Positions 7,495-14,608 of a stretch of DNA of 14,748 nucleotides are shown piece after piece. Every line of letters begins with the position of its first letter. Positions within the stretch are counted from its first letter, which is position 1. The notes below the pieces were generated by a model. The model did no database searches. It saw only the letters and a program-made list of their open reading frames with translations, and was not told the origin of the DNA. Made by a program: the position numbers and the translations under genes. The stretch covers positions 1-14,748 of the forward strand of contig JALUWZ010000064.1 of assembly GCA_027019205.1 (NCBI GenBank), in the 5' to 3' direction. This stretch comes from Emcibacter sp. (lineage in GTDB: Bacteria; Pseudomonadota; Alphaproteobacteria; Sphingomonadales; Emcibacteraceae).

Positions 7495-8406
7495 TTGGCC
7501 CGCAAGCGCAAGGGCATCCGGCTGAATGGCTGGCTGGCGATTGACAAGCCTCTCGGCATGACCTCGACACAGGTGGTGGGCAGGTGCCGATGGCTGACCC
7601 ATGCACAGAAAACCGGCCACGGCGGTACCCTTGACCCGCTGGCCACAGGCATCCTGCCGATTGCCTTTGGCGAGGCGACCAAGACCATTCCCTTTATTAT
7701 GGAGGCCCGCAAGAGCTATGACTTTACCGTAACCTTTGGCGAGGCGCGGGCCAGCGACGATGCCGAGGGCGAGGTGACGGCGACCAGTGATATCCGGCCT
7801 TCCCGGTCGGAAATTCTGGCCATTCTGCCACGCTTTACCGGACGAATCAGCCAGATTCCGCCCGCTTTCAGTGCCATAAAAATTGACGGAAAGCGCGCTT
7901 ACGCCTTGGCCCGGGCCGGGGAGGCACCGGTTATGAAATCCCGCGAGGTTGATATATACTCGCTTGATCTGCTGTCCTGTGACGGGCAGACAGCAAGCTT
8001 TCGCGCAGTTTGTGGCAAGGGAACATATATCCGGTCGCTGGCCCGGGATATGGCGCGGGATCTGGCAACGGTGGGCTATGTTTCCGGCTTGAGAAGAACC
8101 CGGGTCGGTGCTTTTGGTTTGGATGAGTCGATTTCACTGGAAAAGCTTGAGGAATTAGGCCATAGTGCGCCGCCTGAAGAATGGATTCTTCCTGTGGTGA
8201 CCGTGCTGGGCGACATCCCGGCACTGGCCGTTACAGAAGACGAGGCGGTATTATTGTCCCATGGACAGCCGCTTTCCCTTCGGGACTCCGTATCAGCAGG
8301 AGAGGTTATCAGAGTGATGACAGGCACCCGTCTTGTGGCGTTGTGCAAAAGTGAAATCACTTCAGAAGGCCAAATTCTCAAGCCGGTACGGGTGTTTAAC
8401 ATTTAA
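7495..8406 (+). CDS. truB: tRNA pseudouridine-55 synthase TruB
   Basis: TruB isomerises uridine 55 to pseudouridine in the T-loop of elongator tRNAs and also acts as a tRNA chaperone. The 303-residue protein has the catalytic motif GHGGTLDPLATG with the nucleophile Asp at residue 47, the upstream LAIDKPLGMTS block (14-24), the KIDGKRAYALAR tyrosine block, and GTYIRSLARDMA. A C-terminal PUA-like domain (about 240-303) ends with LKPVRVFNI. The start is a TTG at 7495, giving MARKRKG..., which matches the basic N-terminus of relatives. AAGGG at 7480-7484 lies ten bases upstream, within the end of rbfA. No in-frame ATG occurs near the start. The second glycine in GHGG, where many relatives have T or A, is a minor variation next to the catalytic motif. 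Confidence 0.96.
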   Translation: MARKRKGIRLNGWLAIDKPLGMTSTQVVGRCRWLTHAQKTGHGGTLDPLATGILPIAFGEATKTIPFIMEARKSYDFTVTFGEARASDDAEGEVTATSDIRPSRSEILAILPRFTGRISQIPPAFSAIKIDGKRAYALARAGEAPVMKSREVDIYSLDLLSCDGQTASFRAVCGKGTYIRSLARDMARDLATVGYVSGLRRTRVGAFGLDESISLEKLEELGHSAPPEEWILPVVTVLGDIPALAVTEDEAVLLSHGQPLSLRDSVSAGEVIRVMTGTRLVALCKSEITSEGQILKPVRVFNI

Positions 8407-8426
8407 TTTTTTACAAGGAGTATATG

Positions 8427-8696
8427 ATGTCGATAACTGCAGAAAGAAAACAGGAACTGATTAAAGAATTTGCCACATGTGAGGGCGATACCGGTTCCCC
8501 GGAAGTACAGGTTGCCATTCTGACAACAAGAATTATCAATCTGACGGAACATTTTAAAACTCACAAAAAAGATAATCATTCACGTCGTGGCCTGTTGATG
8601 CTTGTTAACAAGCGCCGCAGCCTGCTTGGCTATCTGAAATCAAAGGATGAAGCACGCTATCAGAAACTGATCAAGCGGCTTGGTCTGCGTAAATAA
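8427..8696 (+). CDS. rpsO: 30S ribosomal protein S15
   Basis: S15 is a primary 16S rRNA-binding protein of the 30S platform and contributes to bridge B4 with 23S rRNA. The product is 89 residues, exactly the usual family length. It carries GDTGSPEVQVA (20-30), the helix LTEHFKTHKKDNHSRRGL (39-56) that contacts rRNA, and the C-terminal basic LIKRLGLRK. Two adjacent ATGs exist, at 8424 and 8427. The strong AAGGAG at 8415-8420 is six bases from the second and only three from the first, so 8427 is chosen. Its own strong Shine-Dalgarno after truB fits the higher expression a ribosomal protein needs. It sits directly before pnp, an order conserved across proteobacteria. Confidence 0.97.
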   Translation: MSITAERKQELIKEFATCEGDTGSPEVQVAILTTRIINLTEHFKTHKKDNHSRRGLLMLVNKRRSLLGYLKSKDEARYQKLIKRLGLRK

Positions 8697-8708
8697 TGAT
8701 AAATATAT

Positions 8709-8731
8709 TGCAGGACCAGTGGGGTCTTGCA
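8709..8731 (+). other. Stem-loop downstream of rpsO
   Basis: TGCAGGACC (8709-8717) pairs with GGTCTTGCA (8723-8731), giving a 9-bp stem with one G·U pair and a 5-base loop, starting 13 bases after the rpsO stop. No T run follows, so it is not a classical terminator. It could protect the 3' end of rpsO mRNA or act as a weak attenuator before pnp. Confidence 0.6.
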
Positions 8732-8734
8732 GAG

Positions 8735-8787
8735 GGATTTTACTCATTTTCCGGTTTGGGATGGGCCTGAACCGGAAGGTAAAATCC
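8735..8787 (+). promoter_or_regulatory. Long hairpin in the pnp leader, candidate RNase III/PNPase autoregulatory structure
   Basis: GGATTTTAC (8735-8743) pairs perfectly with GTAAAATCC (8779-8787). Inside it TTCCGGTT (8749-8756) pairs with AACCGGAA (8770-8777), continuing through wobble pairs to GG/CC and a 5-base loop near 8761-8765. The two stems are separated by a 5-base versus 1-base internal loop. The ribosome binding site of pnp (TTAAGG, 8793-8798) starts just beyond the base. In E. coli the pnp leader forms an RNase III-cut hairpin through which PNPase represses itself; the same role here is an inference from position and shape. Confidence 0.6.
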
Positions 8788-8806
8788 ACAGGTTAAGGTA
8801 AGATAT

Positions 8807-10933
8807 ATGTTTGAAATACATAGAAAAGAAATAAACTGGGGCGGACGGACACTGGTTCTGGAAACCGGTCATATCGCCCGACAGGCTGCAGGAGCCGTAA
8901 TGGTAACCTACGGCGAAACATCATGTCTGACGGCAGTAACCGCCGCCAAGACACCAAGAGCCGGGATAGATTTTTTCCCGCTCACCGTCAATTATCAGGA
9001 ACGGGCCTATTCCGCCGGTAAAATTCCCGGCGGTTTTTTTAAGCGTGAAGGCCGTCCGGGCGAGGCAGAAACCCTGACCTGTCGTCTGATTGACCGGCCA
9101 ATCCGGCCCTTGTTTGTCAAGGGTTTCAAGAATGAAACCCAGGTCGTCTGTACCGTGATGTCCCACGATCTGGAAAATAGCCCGGACATTACCGCTCTGG
9201 TCGGTACAAGTGCGGCCCTGACCATTTCCGGTCTGCCCTTTATGGGGCCGATTGGCGCGGCGCGGGTTGGCTATATTGACGGCGAATATATCCTCAACCC
9301 GACCATTGAGCAGCTCGAAACATCCGATCTTGATCTGGTGGTCGCCGGGACGCGGGACGCGGTGCTGATGGTCGAATCAGAGGCCAATGAGCTGTCCGAA
9401 GATATCATGCTCGGCGCCGTTATGTTCGGCCATGAGCAGATGCAGGTTGTGATTGACGCGATTATCGAGCTTGCGGAAAGTGCGGCAAAAGAGCCGATTG
9501 AACTGCCCGAAGAGGAAGATCACTCAGAGCTTGCCGCCAAAATTGCCGATCTTGCCGAAGCGGACCTCCGGGCGGCTTACGGTGAAACCGTCAAACAGGC
9601 CCGGGTCGAACAGATCAACGGCATCAAGGACCGGGTCAAGGAAGAGCTGGTCCCTGAAGATGATCAGGCCATGGCCGGAATAGTTGGCGACCTGCTGAAA
9701 AATCTTGAGAAAACCATTGTGCGCGGCGATATTATAAAGACCGGCAAGCGGATTGATGGCCGTAGTCTTGATACGGTGCGCCCGGTTATGGCCGAGGTGA
9801 ATATCCTGCCCCGGACCCATGGCTCCGCCCTGTTCACCCGTGGGGAAACCCAGGCGACGGTGGTCACGACCCTTGGCACCGGCGATGATGAGAAATTCGT
9901 TGATGCCCTGACCGGGACCTATAAGGAACGCTTTATGCTCCATTATAACTTCCCGCCCTATTCGGTTGGTGAAGTGGGCCGCATGATGGGCACCAGCCGC
10001 CGGGAAACCGGCCATGGCAAGCTGGCCTGGCGCGCCCTGCACGCGGTATTGCCAAGTCATGAGGATTTCCCCTATACCATTCGCGTGGTATCGGAAATCA
10101 CTGAATCAAACGGGTCGTCTTCCATGGCGTCCGTCTGTGGCGGTTCGCTGGCCCTGATGGATGCGGGTGTACCGCTCAAACGTCCGGTGTCCGGCATTGC
10201 CATGGGCCTGATCAAGGAAGGTGATGATTATGCGGTTCTGTCCGATATTCTCGGGGATGAGGATCATCTGGGTGATATGGACTTTAAAGTTGCCGGAACA
10301 TCCGAAGGCATTACCTCATTGCAGATGGATATCAAGATTACCGGTATTACCCGGGAAATTATGTCGGTTGCCCTGCAACAGGCCGCCGGGGGCCGGGCGC
10401 ATATCCTTGACGAAATGAGCAAGGCCCTGTCCGGGGCGCGCGAGGAAATGAGCGACCATGCGCCGCGCATTGAAACCATTCAGATCAACCGCGAGAAAAT
10501 CCGTGAAGTGATCGGCACCGGCGGCAAGATTATTCGCGAAATCTGTGAAGTAACCGGGGCCAAGGTTGATATTGAGGATGACGGCACGATCAAGGTGTCC
10601 TCGTCCGACCTGTCCGCCATTGAAGCCGCACTGAAATGGATTGAAGGCATCGTTGCCGAACCGGAAGTTGGTAAAATCTATGAAGGTAAAGTGGTCAAAA
10701 CCGTTGATTTCGGTGCTTTCGTCAATTTCCTCGGCAGTCGGGACGGTCTGGTTCATATCAGCGAACTGGAAAATCACCGGGTCAAGCAGGTCAGCGATGT
10801 CCTCAAGGAAGGTGACATCATCAAGGTCAAGGTTCTGGCCGTCGATGACCGGGGCAAGGTCCGCCTGAGCCGCCGGGCGGTTGACCAGGAAAGTGGTGAA
10901 GACCTTCAGGATAAACAGGGGGAAGAGGAATAA
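8807..10933 (+). CDS. pnp: Polyribonucleotide nucleotidyltransferase (PNPase)
   Basis: PNPase is a trimeric, phosphate-dependent 3'-to-5' exoribonuclease and part of RNA degradosome-type complexes. The 708-residue protein has the full layout: first RNase PH-like core (about 1-215), all-alpha linker (about 235-310), second catalytic RNase PH-like core (about 313-550), KH domain (about 555-615, GTGG loop at 570-573) and S1 domain (about 620-690). The metal/catalytic block DILGDEDHLGDMDFKVAGT is intact, with Asp486 and Asp492 at the same numbering as the E. coli catalytic aspartates. The C-terminal tail after S1 is short and acidic. The ATG at 8807 follows TTAAGG with eight bases between. The gene ends the translation operon, and a structured leader separates it from rpsO. 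Confidence 0.97.
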   Translation: MFEIHRKEINWGGRTLVLETGHIARQAAGAVMVTYGETSCLTAVTAAKTPRAGIDFFPLTVNYQERAYSAGKIPGGFFKREGRPGEAETLTCRLIDRPIRPLFVKGFKNETQVVCTVMSHDLENSPDITALVGTSAALTISGLPFMGPIGAARVGYIDGEYILNPTIEQLETSDLDLVVAGTRDAVLMVESEANELSEDIMLGAVMFGHEQMQVVIDAIIELAESAAKEPIELPEEEDHSELAAKIADLAEADLRAAYGETVKQARVEQINGIKDRVKEELVPEDDQAMAGIVGDLLKNLEKTIVRGDIIKTGKRIDGRSLDTVRPVMAEVNILPRTHGSALFTRGETQATVVTTLGTGDDEKFVDALTGTYKERFMLHYNFPPYSVGEVGRMMGTSRRETGHGKLAWRALHAVLPSHEDFPYTIRVVSEITESNGSSSMASVCGGSLALMDAGVPLKRPVSGIAMGLIKEGDDYAVLSDILGDEDHLGDMDFKVAGTSEGITSLQMDIKITGITREIMSVALQQAAGGRAHILDEMSKALSGAREEMSDHAPRIETIQINREKIREVIGTGGKIIREICEVTGAKVDIEDDGTIKVSSSDLSAIEAALKWIEGIVAEPEVGKIYEGKVVKTVDFGAFVNFLGSRDGLVHISELENHRVKQVSDVLKEGDIIKVKVLAVDDRGKVRLSRRAVDQESGEDLQDKQGEEE

Positions 10934-11020
10934 TTCCTCCTGTTAACCAAATAAAAGGCCGGAGGATGGTAGAATCTTGTATCTGGGCAACTATGGCCCC
11001 ATATATGAGAGACAGCCCCC

Positions 11021-11042
11021 GGCCCGGGATGTCGGGCTTTAT
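11021..11042 (+). terminator. Weak hairpin with short T run between pnp and the flavoprotein gene
   Basis: GCCCG (11022-11026) pairs with CGGGC (11033-11037), extendable by a G·T pair at the base, with a 6-base loop and TTTAT after it. It is 90 bases past the pnp stop and only about 20 before the next start. It may be a weak intrinsic terminator or a leader hairpin of the following gene. The stem is short, so the call is tentative. Confidence 0.35.
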
Positions 11043-11058
11043 GTAGGGTAAGGACAGT

Positions 11059-12456
11059 ATGAGTTTACTGAAACCATTAATGATGTCGGGGAAAGAAGTT
11101 CTTCCGCTTGTCGAGGGCGGCAAGGGAATTTCGGCCACCAACGGCAGGAGCGCCGGGGCGTGGGCCGCCGCCGGCGGGGTCGGGACCGTAAGCTGTGTCA
11201 ATGCCGACAGTTTTGACGATGACGGCAATGTCATTCCCCAGGTCTATCATGGCAAGACCCGGCTTGACCGCCACCGGGAACTGGTTGATTATGCCATCGA
11301 CGGCGGGGTCACCCAGGTGCGGGAGGCTCATGAAATGGCATCCGGCAAGGGCCGCATCCATATCAATGTCCTGTGGGAAATGGGCGGCGCGGAAGCGGTG
11401 CTGGAAGGGGTTCTCAAGCGGGCAAAGGGACTGGTTCACGGCGTCACCTGTGGCGCCGGCATGCCCTATAAACTCAGTGAGATTGCCGCCCGGCACGAGG
11501 TATTCTATCATCCGATTATTTCCTCTGCCCGGGCCTTTGGCATCCTGTGGAAACGGGCCTACCGTAAATATGGCGACTGGCTCGGCAGTGTGGTTTATGA
11601 GGACCCGTGGCTGGCGGGCGGCCATAACGGCCTGACCAATGCCGAAGATCCGCGCGCCCCCCAGGACCCCTATCCGCGAGTGGTTGCCCTCAGGACCATG
11701 ATGAATAAATTCGGTCTCAATAATGTGCCGATTATTATGGCCGGCGGGGTCTGGTATCTCCGGGACTGGCTCAAATGGATCAATAATCCGGATATCGGCC
11801 CGGTGGCCTTTCAATATGGCACCCGGCCCCTGCTGACAAAGGAAAGCCCGATACCGCAGAAATGGAAAGACGCGCTGACCAGGCTGAAAGAGGGCGATAT
11901 TCTGTTGCACCGCTTCAGTCCGACCGGCTTTTACGCTTCGGCAGTCCGCAACCGGTTTTTGCGCGGGCTGGAGGGCCGTTCTGAACGTCAGGTGGCTTTT
12001 TCCGCCAAACAGACAGAGGAATTTTCGGCGGAAATTCAGGCCCGCAAGCGAAAATATTTTGTCAGGCCCGAGGATAAACCAAAGGCCGACGGCTGGATTA
12101 CAGCGGGATATTGCGAGGCAATGAAAACCCCGGACGGCACACTGGTTTTTGTCACGCCGTCAAGCGCACTTGAAATCCGTCAGGACCAGAAGGACTGTAT
12201 GGGCTGTCTCAGCCAGTGCAAATTTTCCAACTGGTCCCAGAATCCGCAAAGCAAATATGCCACCGGGCGCGGCGCCGACCCGCGCAGTTTCTGTATTCAG
12301 AAAACCCTGATGGATATTGCCCATGGCGGCGATGTGCAGAATAACCTGATGTTTGCCGGTCATTCAGCATTTAACTTTGCCAGCGACCCCTTCTTCAGCA
12401 ACGGCTTTATTCCAACGGTCAGGGAACTGATAGACCGTATTTTAACCGGGGATTAG
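11059..12456 (+). CDS. Nitronate monooxygenase-family flavin oxidoreductase with C-terminal cysteine cluster
   Basis: This is an FMN-dependent TIM-barrel protein of the nitronate monooxygenase / 2-nitropropane dioxygenase superfamily. Family marks: TCGAGMP at 130-136 (phosphate-binding loop region), WLAGGHNG at 185-192 with the conserved His189, PIIMAGGVW at 224-232, and FQYGTRPLLTKES at 251-263. At 465 residues it is longer than typical members (about 320-380). The extra C-terminal part (about 340-465) holds four cysteines, at 380, 383, 387 and 412 (CMGCLSQC, then C about 25 residues later), which could bind a metal or an Fe-S cluster. The ATG at 11059 follows AAGGA at 11050-11054. It is plus-strand, between pnp and irr. 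The substrate is unknown: the family name describes one known reaction, and nitronate oxidation here is not established. A reductase or other flavoenzyme role is equally possible. Confidence 0.85.
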   Translation: MSLLKPLMMSGKEVLPLVEGGKGISATNGRSAGAWAAAGGVGTVSCVNADSFDDDGNVIPQVYHGKTRLDRHRELVDYAIDGGVTQVREAHEMASGKGRIHINVLWEMGGAEAVLEGVLKRAKGLVHGVTCGAGMPYKLSEIAARHEVFYHPIISSARAFGILWKRAYRKYGDWLGSVVYEDPWLAGGHNGLTNAEDPRAPQDPYPRVVALRTMMNKFGLNNVPIIMAGGVWYLRDWLKWINNPDIGPVAFQYGTRPLLTKESPIPQKWKDALTRLKEGDILLHRFSPTGFYASAVRNRFLRGLEGRSERQVAFSAKQTEEFSAEIQARKRKYFVRPEDKPKADGWITAGYCEAMKTPDGTLVFVTPSSALEIRQDQKDCMGCLSQCKFSNWSQNPQSKYATGRGADPRSFCIQKTLMDIAHGGDVQNNLMFAGHSAFNFASDPFFSNGFIPTVRELIDRILTGD

Positions 12457-12463
12457 CAATATA

Positions 12464-12491
12464 TTGTTATCCTGAAAAAATCACGTATGAT
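12464..12491 (+). promoter_or_regulatory. Candidate promoter of the irr-type regulator
   Basis: TTGTTA (12464-12469) and TATGAT (12486-12491) are separated by 16 bases, just after the flavoprotein stop. Transcription would start near 12498, at or next to the ATG at 12499. This favours the downstream ATG at 12520 as the translation start, unless the message is leaderless. No clear iron-control-element palindrome was recognised. Confidence 0.45.
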
Positions 12492-12519
12492 ATAAGCCAT
12501 GCAGATGCCAAAGGAAAAT

Positions 12520-12960
12520 ATGGTGGATAACTATACAGGCAAGACAAGAGAGAGACCCTATCTGAAGGCGGTGCAGAAATTGCGCCATGCCGGATTGCGG
12601 CCAACGCGTCAGCGTCTTGCGCTGGCAAAGCTGCTGTTTGATGGCCCGAACCGTCATGTGACGGCGGAAAGCCTGCATGAGGAAAGCGCCCGGGCCAATA
12701 TCAATGTTGCCCTGGCGACGGTCTATAACAGCCTGCATCAATTTACCGATGCCGGTCTGCTGCGCGAGGTCGTGGTCAGCCCGGGTCAGACCTATTTTGA
12801 TACCAATGTCTCTGACCATTATCATTATTTTCTTGAAAAAGAAGGCTGCCTTGAGGATATTCCCGAGGGGTTGGTCGGCATCGACAGGCTGCCGGAAGAA
12901 CCGGCGGGCAAGAAATTTTCCCGAATTGACATAATTATCCACGTCACGGAAAATTCCTGA
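12520..12960 (+). CDS. irr: Irr-like iron response regulator, Fur family
   Basis: Irr is a Fur-superfamily transcription factor of alphaproteobacteria that senses haem/iron status and controls haem synthesis and iron-uptake genes. The 146-residue product has an N-terminal winged helix (about 10-85) with GLRPTRQRLALAKLLF (25-40) and the recognition-helix segment ALATVYNSLHQF (64-75). A short dimerisation domain follows, starting QTYFDTNVSDH. The FDTN...IPEGL...IDRLPEEP order fits Irr rather than Fur or Zur, and the C-terminal cysteine pairs of classical Fur are absent. Irr's usual haem-related HHH motif reads H100-Y101-H102 here, and there is no N-terminal Cys-Pro haem motif. The ATG at 12520 has AAGGA at 12511-12515; ATGs at 12499 and 12505 lack one, and using 12499 would add seven residues. 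The final TGA abuts the convergent SH3 gene. Confidence 0.85.
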   Translation: MVDNYTGKTRERPYLKAVQKLRHAGLRPTRQRLALAKLLFDGPNRHVTAESLHEESARANINVALATVYNSLHQFTDAGLLREVVVSPGQTYFDTNVSDHYHYFLEKEGCLEDIPEGLVGIDRLPEEPAGKKFSRIDIIIHVTENS

Positions 12961-13467
12961 TCAGTCGAATATCTCCCCGTCAAGGGTTCCCCAGAACAGC
13001 GATTGCCGGAGCCAGCCCCGGAAGCCGTTAATATCCAGTTCACACCAGCCTTTCCGGCAGCGGCGGATTTTGCCGATTACCCCGGCCTCGGCAATTACCG
13101 CGACCGGCTGGTCCTTTTGCGGGTTTTTTAACAGCGGCTGGCGTTCGGCAATGATCAGACCGGTCCGGCGACTTGACAGCAGCGGACCCCAGATCCAGCC
13201 GGTGGCCCCTTCTGAATCAACTATCTTGCGCCAGTCCTTATATTCGGCAATCACCTTGACCGGCAGGCCGGATTTTTTGAATACCCAGATAATCGGATAT
13301 TTGCCGTCCGGCCCGGTCCGGACATTGACGGTATTTTTGGCCAGCGAGACATAGCGCGGCACCGGATAGCCGGATTTTCCCATGACGGTCTTCTCCCCGG
13401 CTGTGGCAACTGTCAAACCGGCCCCTGGAAAGAGGAGCAGGATGATCATAATACGCCATCTGGCCAT
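12961..13467 (-). CDS. Exported double-SH3 domain protein (COG3807-like)
   Basis: A 168-residue secreted or periplasmic protein. It begins MARWRIMIILLLFPGAGLTV and continues to ATA-GE, a typical signal peptide with a basic start, hydrophobic core and small-residue cleavage site near residue 23. Two bacterial SH3-like units follow: about 37-103 (NVRTGPDGKYP, WVFKKSGLPVKV, GWIWGPLLSSRRT) and about 105-160, with RRCRKGWCELD and GFRGWLRQSLFWG. Cysteines 137 and 142 could form a disulfide. Such domains usually bind cell-wall or protein ligands; no catalytic function is visible. I chose this start because AGGAG lies ten bases upstream on the minus strand. In-frame ATGs at 13488 and 13536 would lengthen the N-terminus to 175 or 191 residues and remain possible. 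Its stop abuts the stop of irr, and it is divergent from the dehydrogenase gene. Confidence 0.82.
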   Translation of the reverse strand: MARWRIMIILLLFPGAGLTVATAGEKTVMGKSGYPVPRYVSLAKNTVNVRTGPDGKYPIIWVFKKSGLPVKVIAEYKDWRKIVDSEGATGWIWGPLLSSRRTGLIIAERQPLLKNPQKDQPVAVIAEAGVIGKIRRCRKGWCELDINGFRGWLRQSLFWGTLDGEIFD

Positions 13468-13551
13468 TCCTGATTTTCTCCTGTTCATTTTCTGTATTTC
13501 CGGTCGAATATTTGTCGAGATGTTTGAATCTGTCATGAAACTCTGCTAGAG

Positions 13552-13579
13552 ATGATACGGAAAGAGAGGGTGACCACAA
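13552..13579 (-). promoter_or_regulatory. Candidate promoter of the SH3 gene
   Basis: On the minus strand TTGTGG (plus 13574-13579) and TATCAT (plus 13552-13557) are 16 bases apart, in the divergent gap between the SH3 gene and the dehydrogenase. Transcription would begin near 13545. For the opposite direction a GATAAT at 13599-13604 is seen, but no matching -35 was found. Confidence 0.35.
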
Positions 13580-13621
13580 GCCTTTTTTACAGTCGAATGA
13601 TAATAAAAACCGGAGTTCTGA

Positions 13622-14608
13622 ATGACGTCCAACAAGCCCCTGGTAATCGTCACAAGAAAATTACCTGATATTATTGAAACGCGGATGATGGAATTATTCA
13701 ATGTCCGGCTTAATCTTGATGATCATCGCTTCACGGCCAGTGAAATGGCCAATGCGGTGAAAGAGGCGGATATCCTGGTGCCGACGGTGACCGACCGGGT
13801 GGACGGGCGGATTCTGGCCCAGTCCGGCCCCGATCTGAAGTTGATTGCCAATTACGGTGCCGGGGTGGATCATATTGACCTGGCCTCTGCCCGCAGTCGC
13901 AATATCACCGTAACCAACACCCCCGGGGTGCTGACCGAGGATACCGCCGACATGACCATGGCGATGCTGCTTGCGGTGCCGCGCCGGCTGATCGAAGGGG
14001 CGCGGCTGATGCAGAGCGGGGAATGGAGCGGATGGTCGCCGACCGGATTGCGCGGCTCGCGAATCTGGGGCAAGCGACTCGGTATTATCGGCATGGGCCG
14101 CATCGGACAGGCGGTGGCGCGCCGGGCCAAAGCCTTTGGCCTGTCTATTCATTATCATAACCGCCACCGGGTCAGTGCGGAAATCGAGGAAGAGCTGGAG
14201 GCGACATACTGGGAAAGCCTTGACCAGATGCTGGCGCGGATGGATATTATTTCGATAAACTGTCCCCATACGCCGGCGACCTATCACCTGTTGTCGGCCC
14301 GGCGGCTGAAGCTGATGCAGAAGCACGCCTTTATCATCAATACCTCGCGCGGGGAGGTGATGGACGAAAATGCCCTGATCCGTATGCTGTCGGCGGGGGA
14401 GCTGGCCGGGGCCGGGCTTGATGTGTTTGAAAATGAACCGGCGGTCAATCCAAAGCTTCTGGACATGGCCAATGTGGTCGCCCTGCCGCATATGGGCTCC
14501 GCCACGACCGAGGGGCGCAATGACATGGGCGAGAAAGTGCTGATCAATATCAAGACCTTTGCCGATGGTCATAATCCGCCCGACCGGGTGCTGGAAGACT
14601 GGGTATAA
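13622..14608 (+). CDS. D-2-hydroxyacid dehydrogenase, glyoxylate/hydroxypyruvate reductase type
   Basis: A cytosolic NAD(P)H-dependent oxidoreductase of the D-isomer-specific 2-hydroxyacid dehydrogenase family, likely reducing glyoxylate or hydroxypyruvate to glycolate or D-glycerate. The 328-residue protein has the substrate loop NYGAGVDHID (77-86), the dinucleotide motif GMGRIG (157-162), and the catalytic triad Arg243 (in NTSRGE), Glu272 (in DVFENEP) and His290 (in LPHMGSAT). After the second beta strand the sequence is YHNRHR, with no acidic residue. This suggests NADPH may be accepted; it is an inference. The ATG at 13622 follows CGGAG (13611-13615) with six bases between. Length and motifs are normal, so the protein looks intact. 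The exact substrate (glyoxylate, hydroxypyruvate or another 2-keto acid) cannot be decided from sequence. A large palindrome begins directly after its stop codon. Confidence 0.92.
   Translation: MTSNKPLVIVTRKLPDIIETRMMELFNVRLNLDDHRFTASEMANAVKEADILVPTVTDRVDGRILAQSGPDLKLIANYGAGVDHIDLASARSRNITVTNTPGVLTEDTADMTMAMLLAVPRRLIEGARLMQSGEWSGWSPTGLRGSRIWGKRLGIIGMGRIGQAVARRAKAFGLSIHYHNRHRVSAEIEEELEATYWESLDQMLARMDIISINCPHTPATYHLLSARRLKLMQKHAFIINTSRGEVMDENALIRMLSAGELAGAGLDVFENEPAVNPKLLDMANVVALPHMGSATTEGRNDMGEKVLINIKTFADGHNPPDRVLEDWV

Noticed and set aside
9524..10060. 178-codon minus-strand frame opposite pnp
   Set aside because: It is a complement of the conserved PNPase core with no domain of its own.
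11077..11910. 277-codon minus-strand frame opposite the flavoprotein
   Set aside because: The plus-strand gene carries clear family motifs throughout; the antisense product has none and no ribosome binding site was seen.
13694..14572. 292-codon minus-strand frame opposite the dehydrogenase
   Set aside because: It is a shadow of a complete, motif-bearing gene on the other strand; the His/Arg/Gln-rich translation shows no domain.
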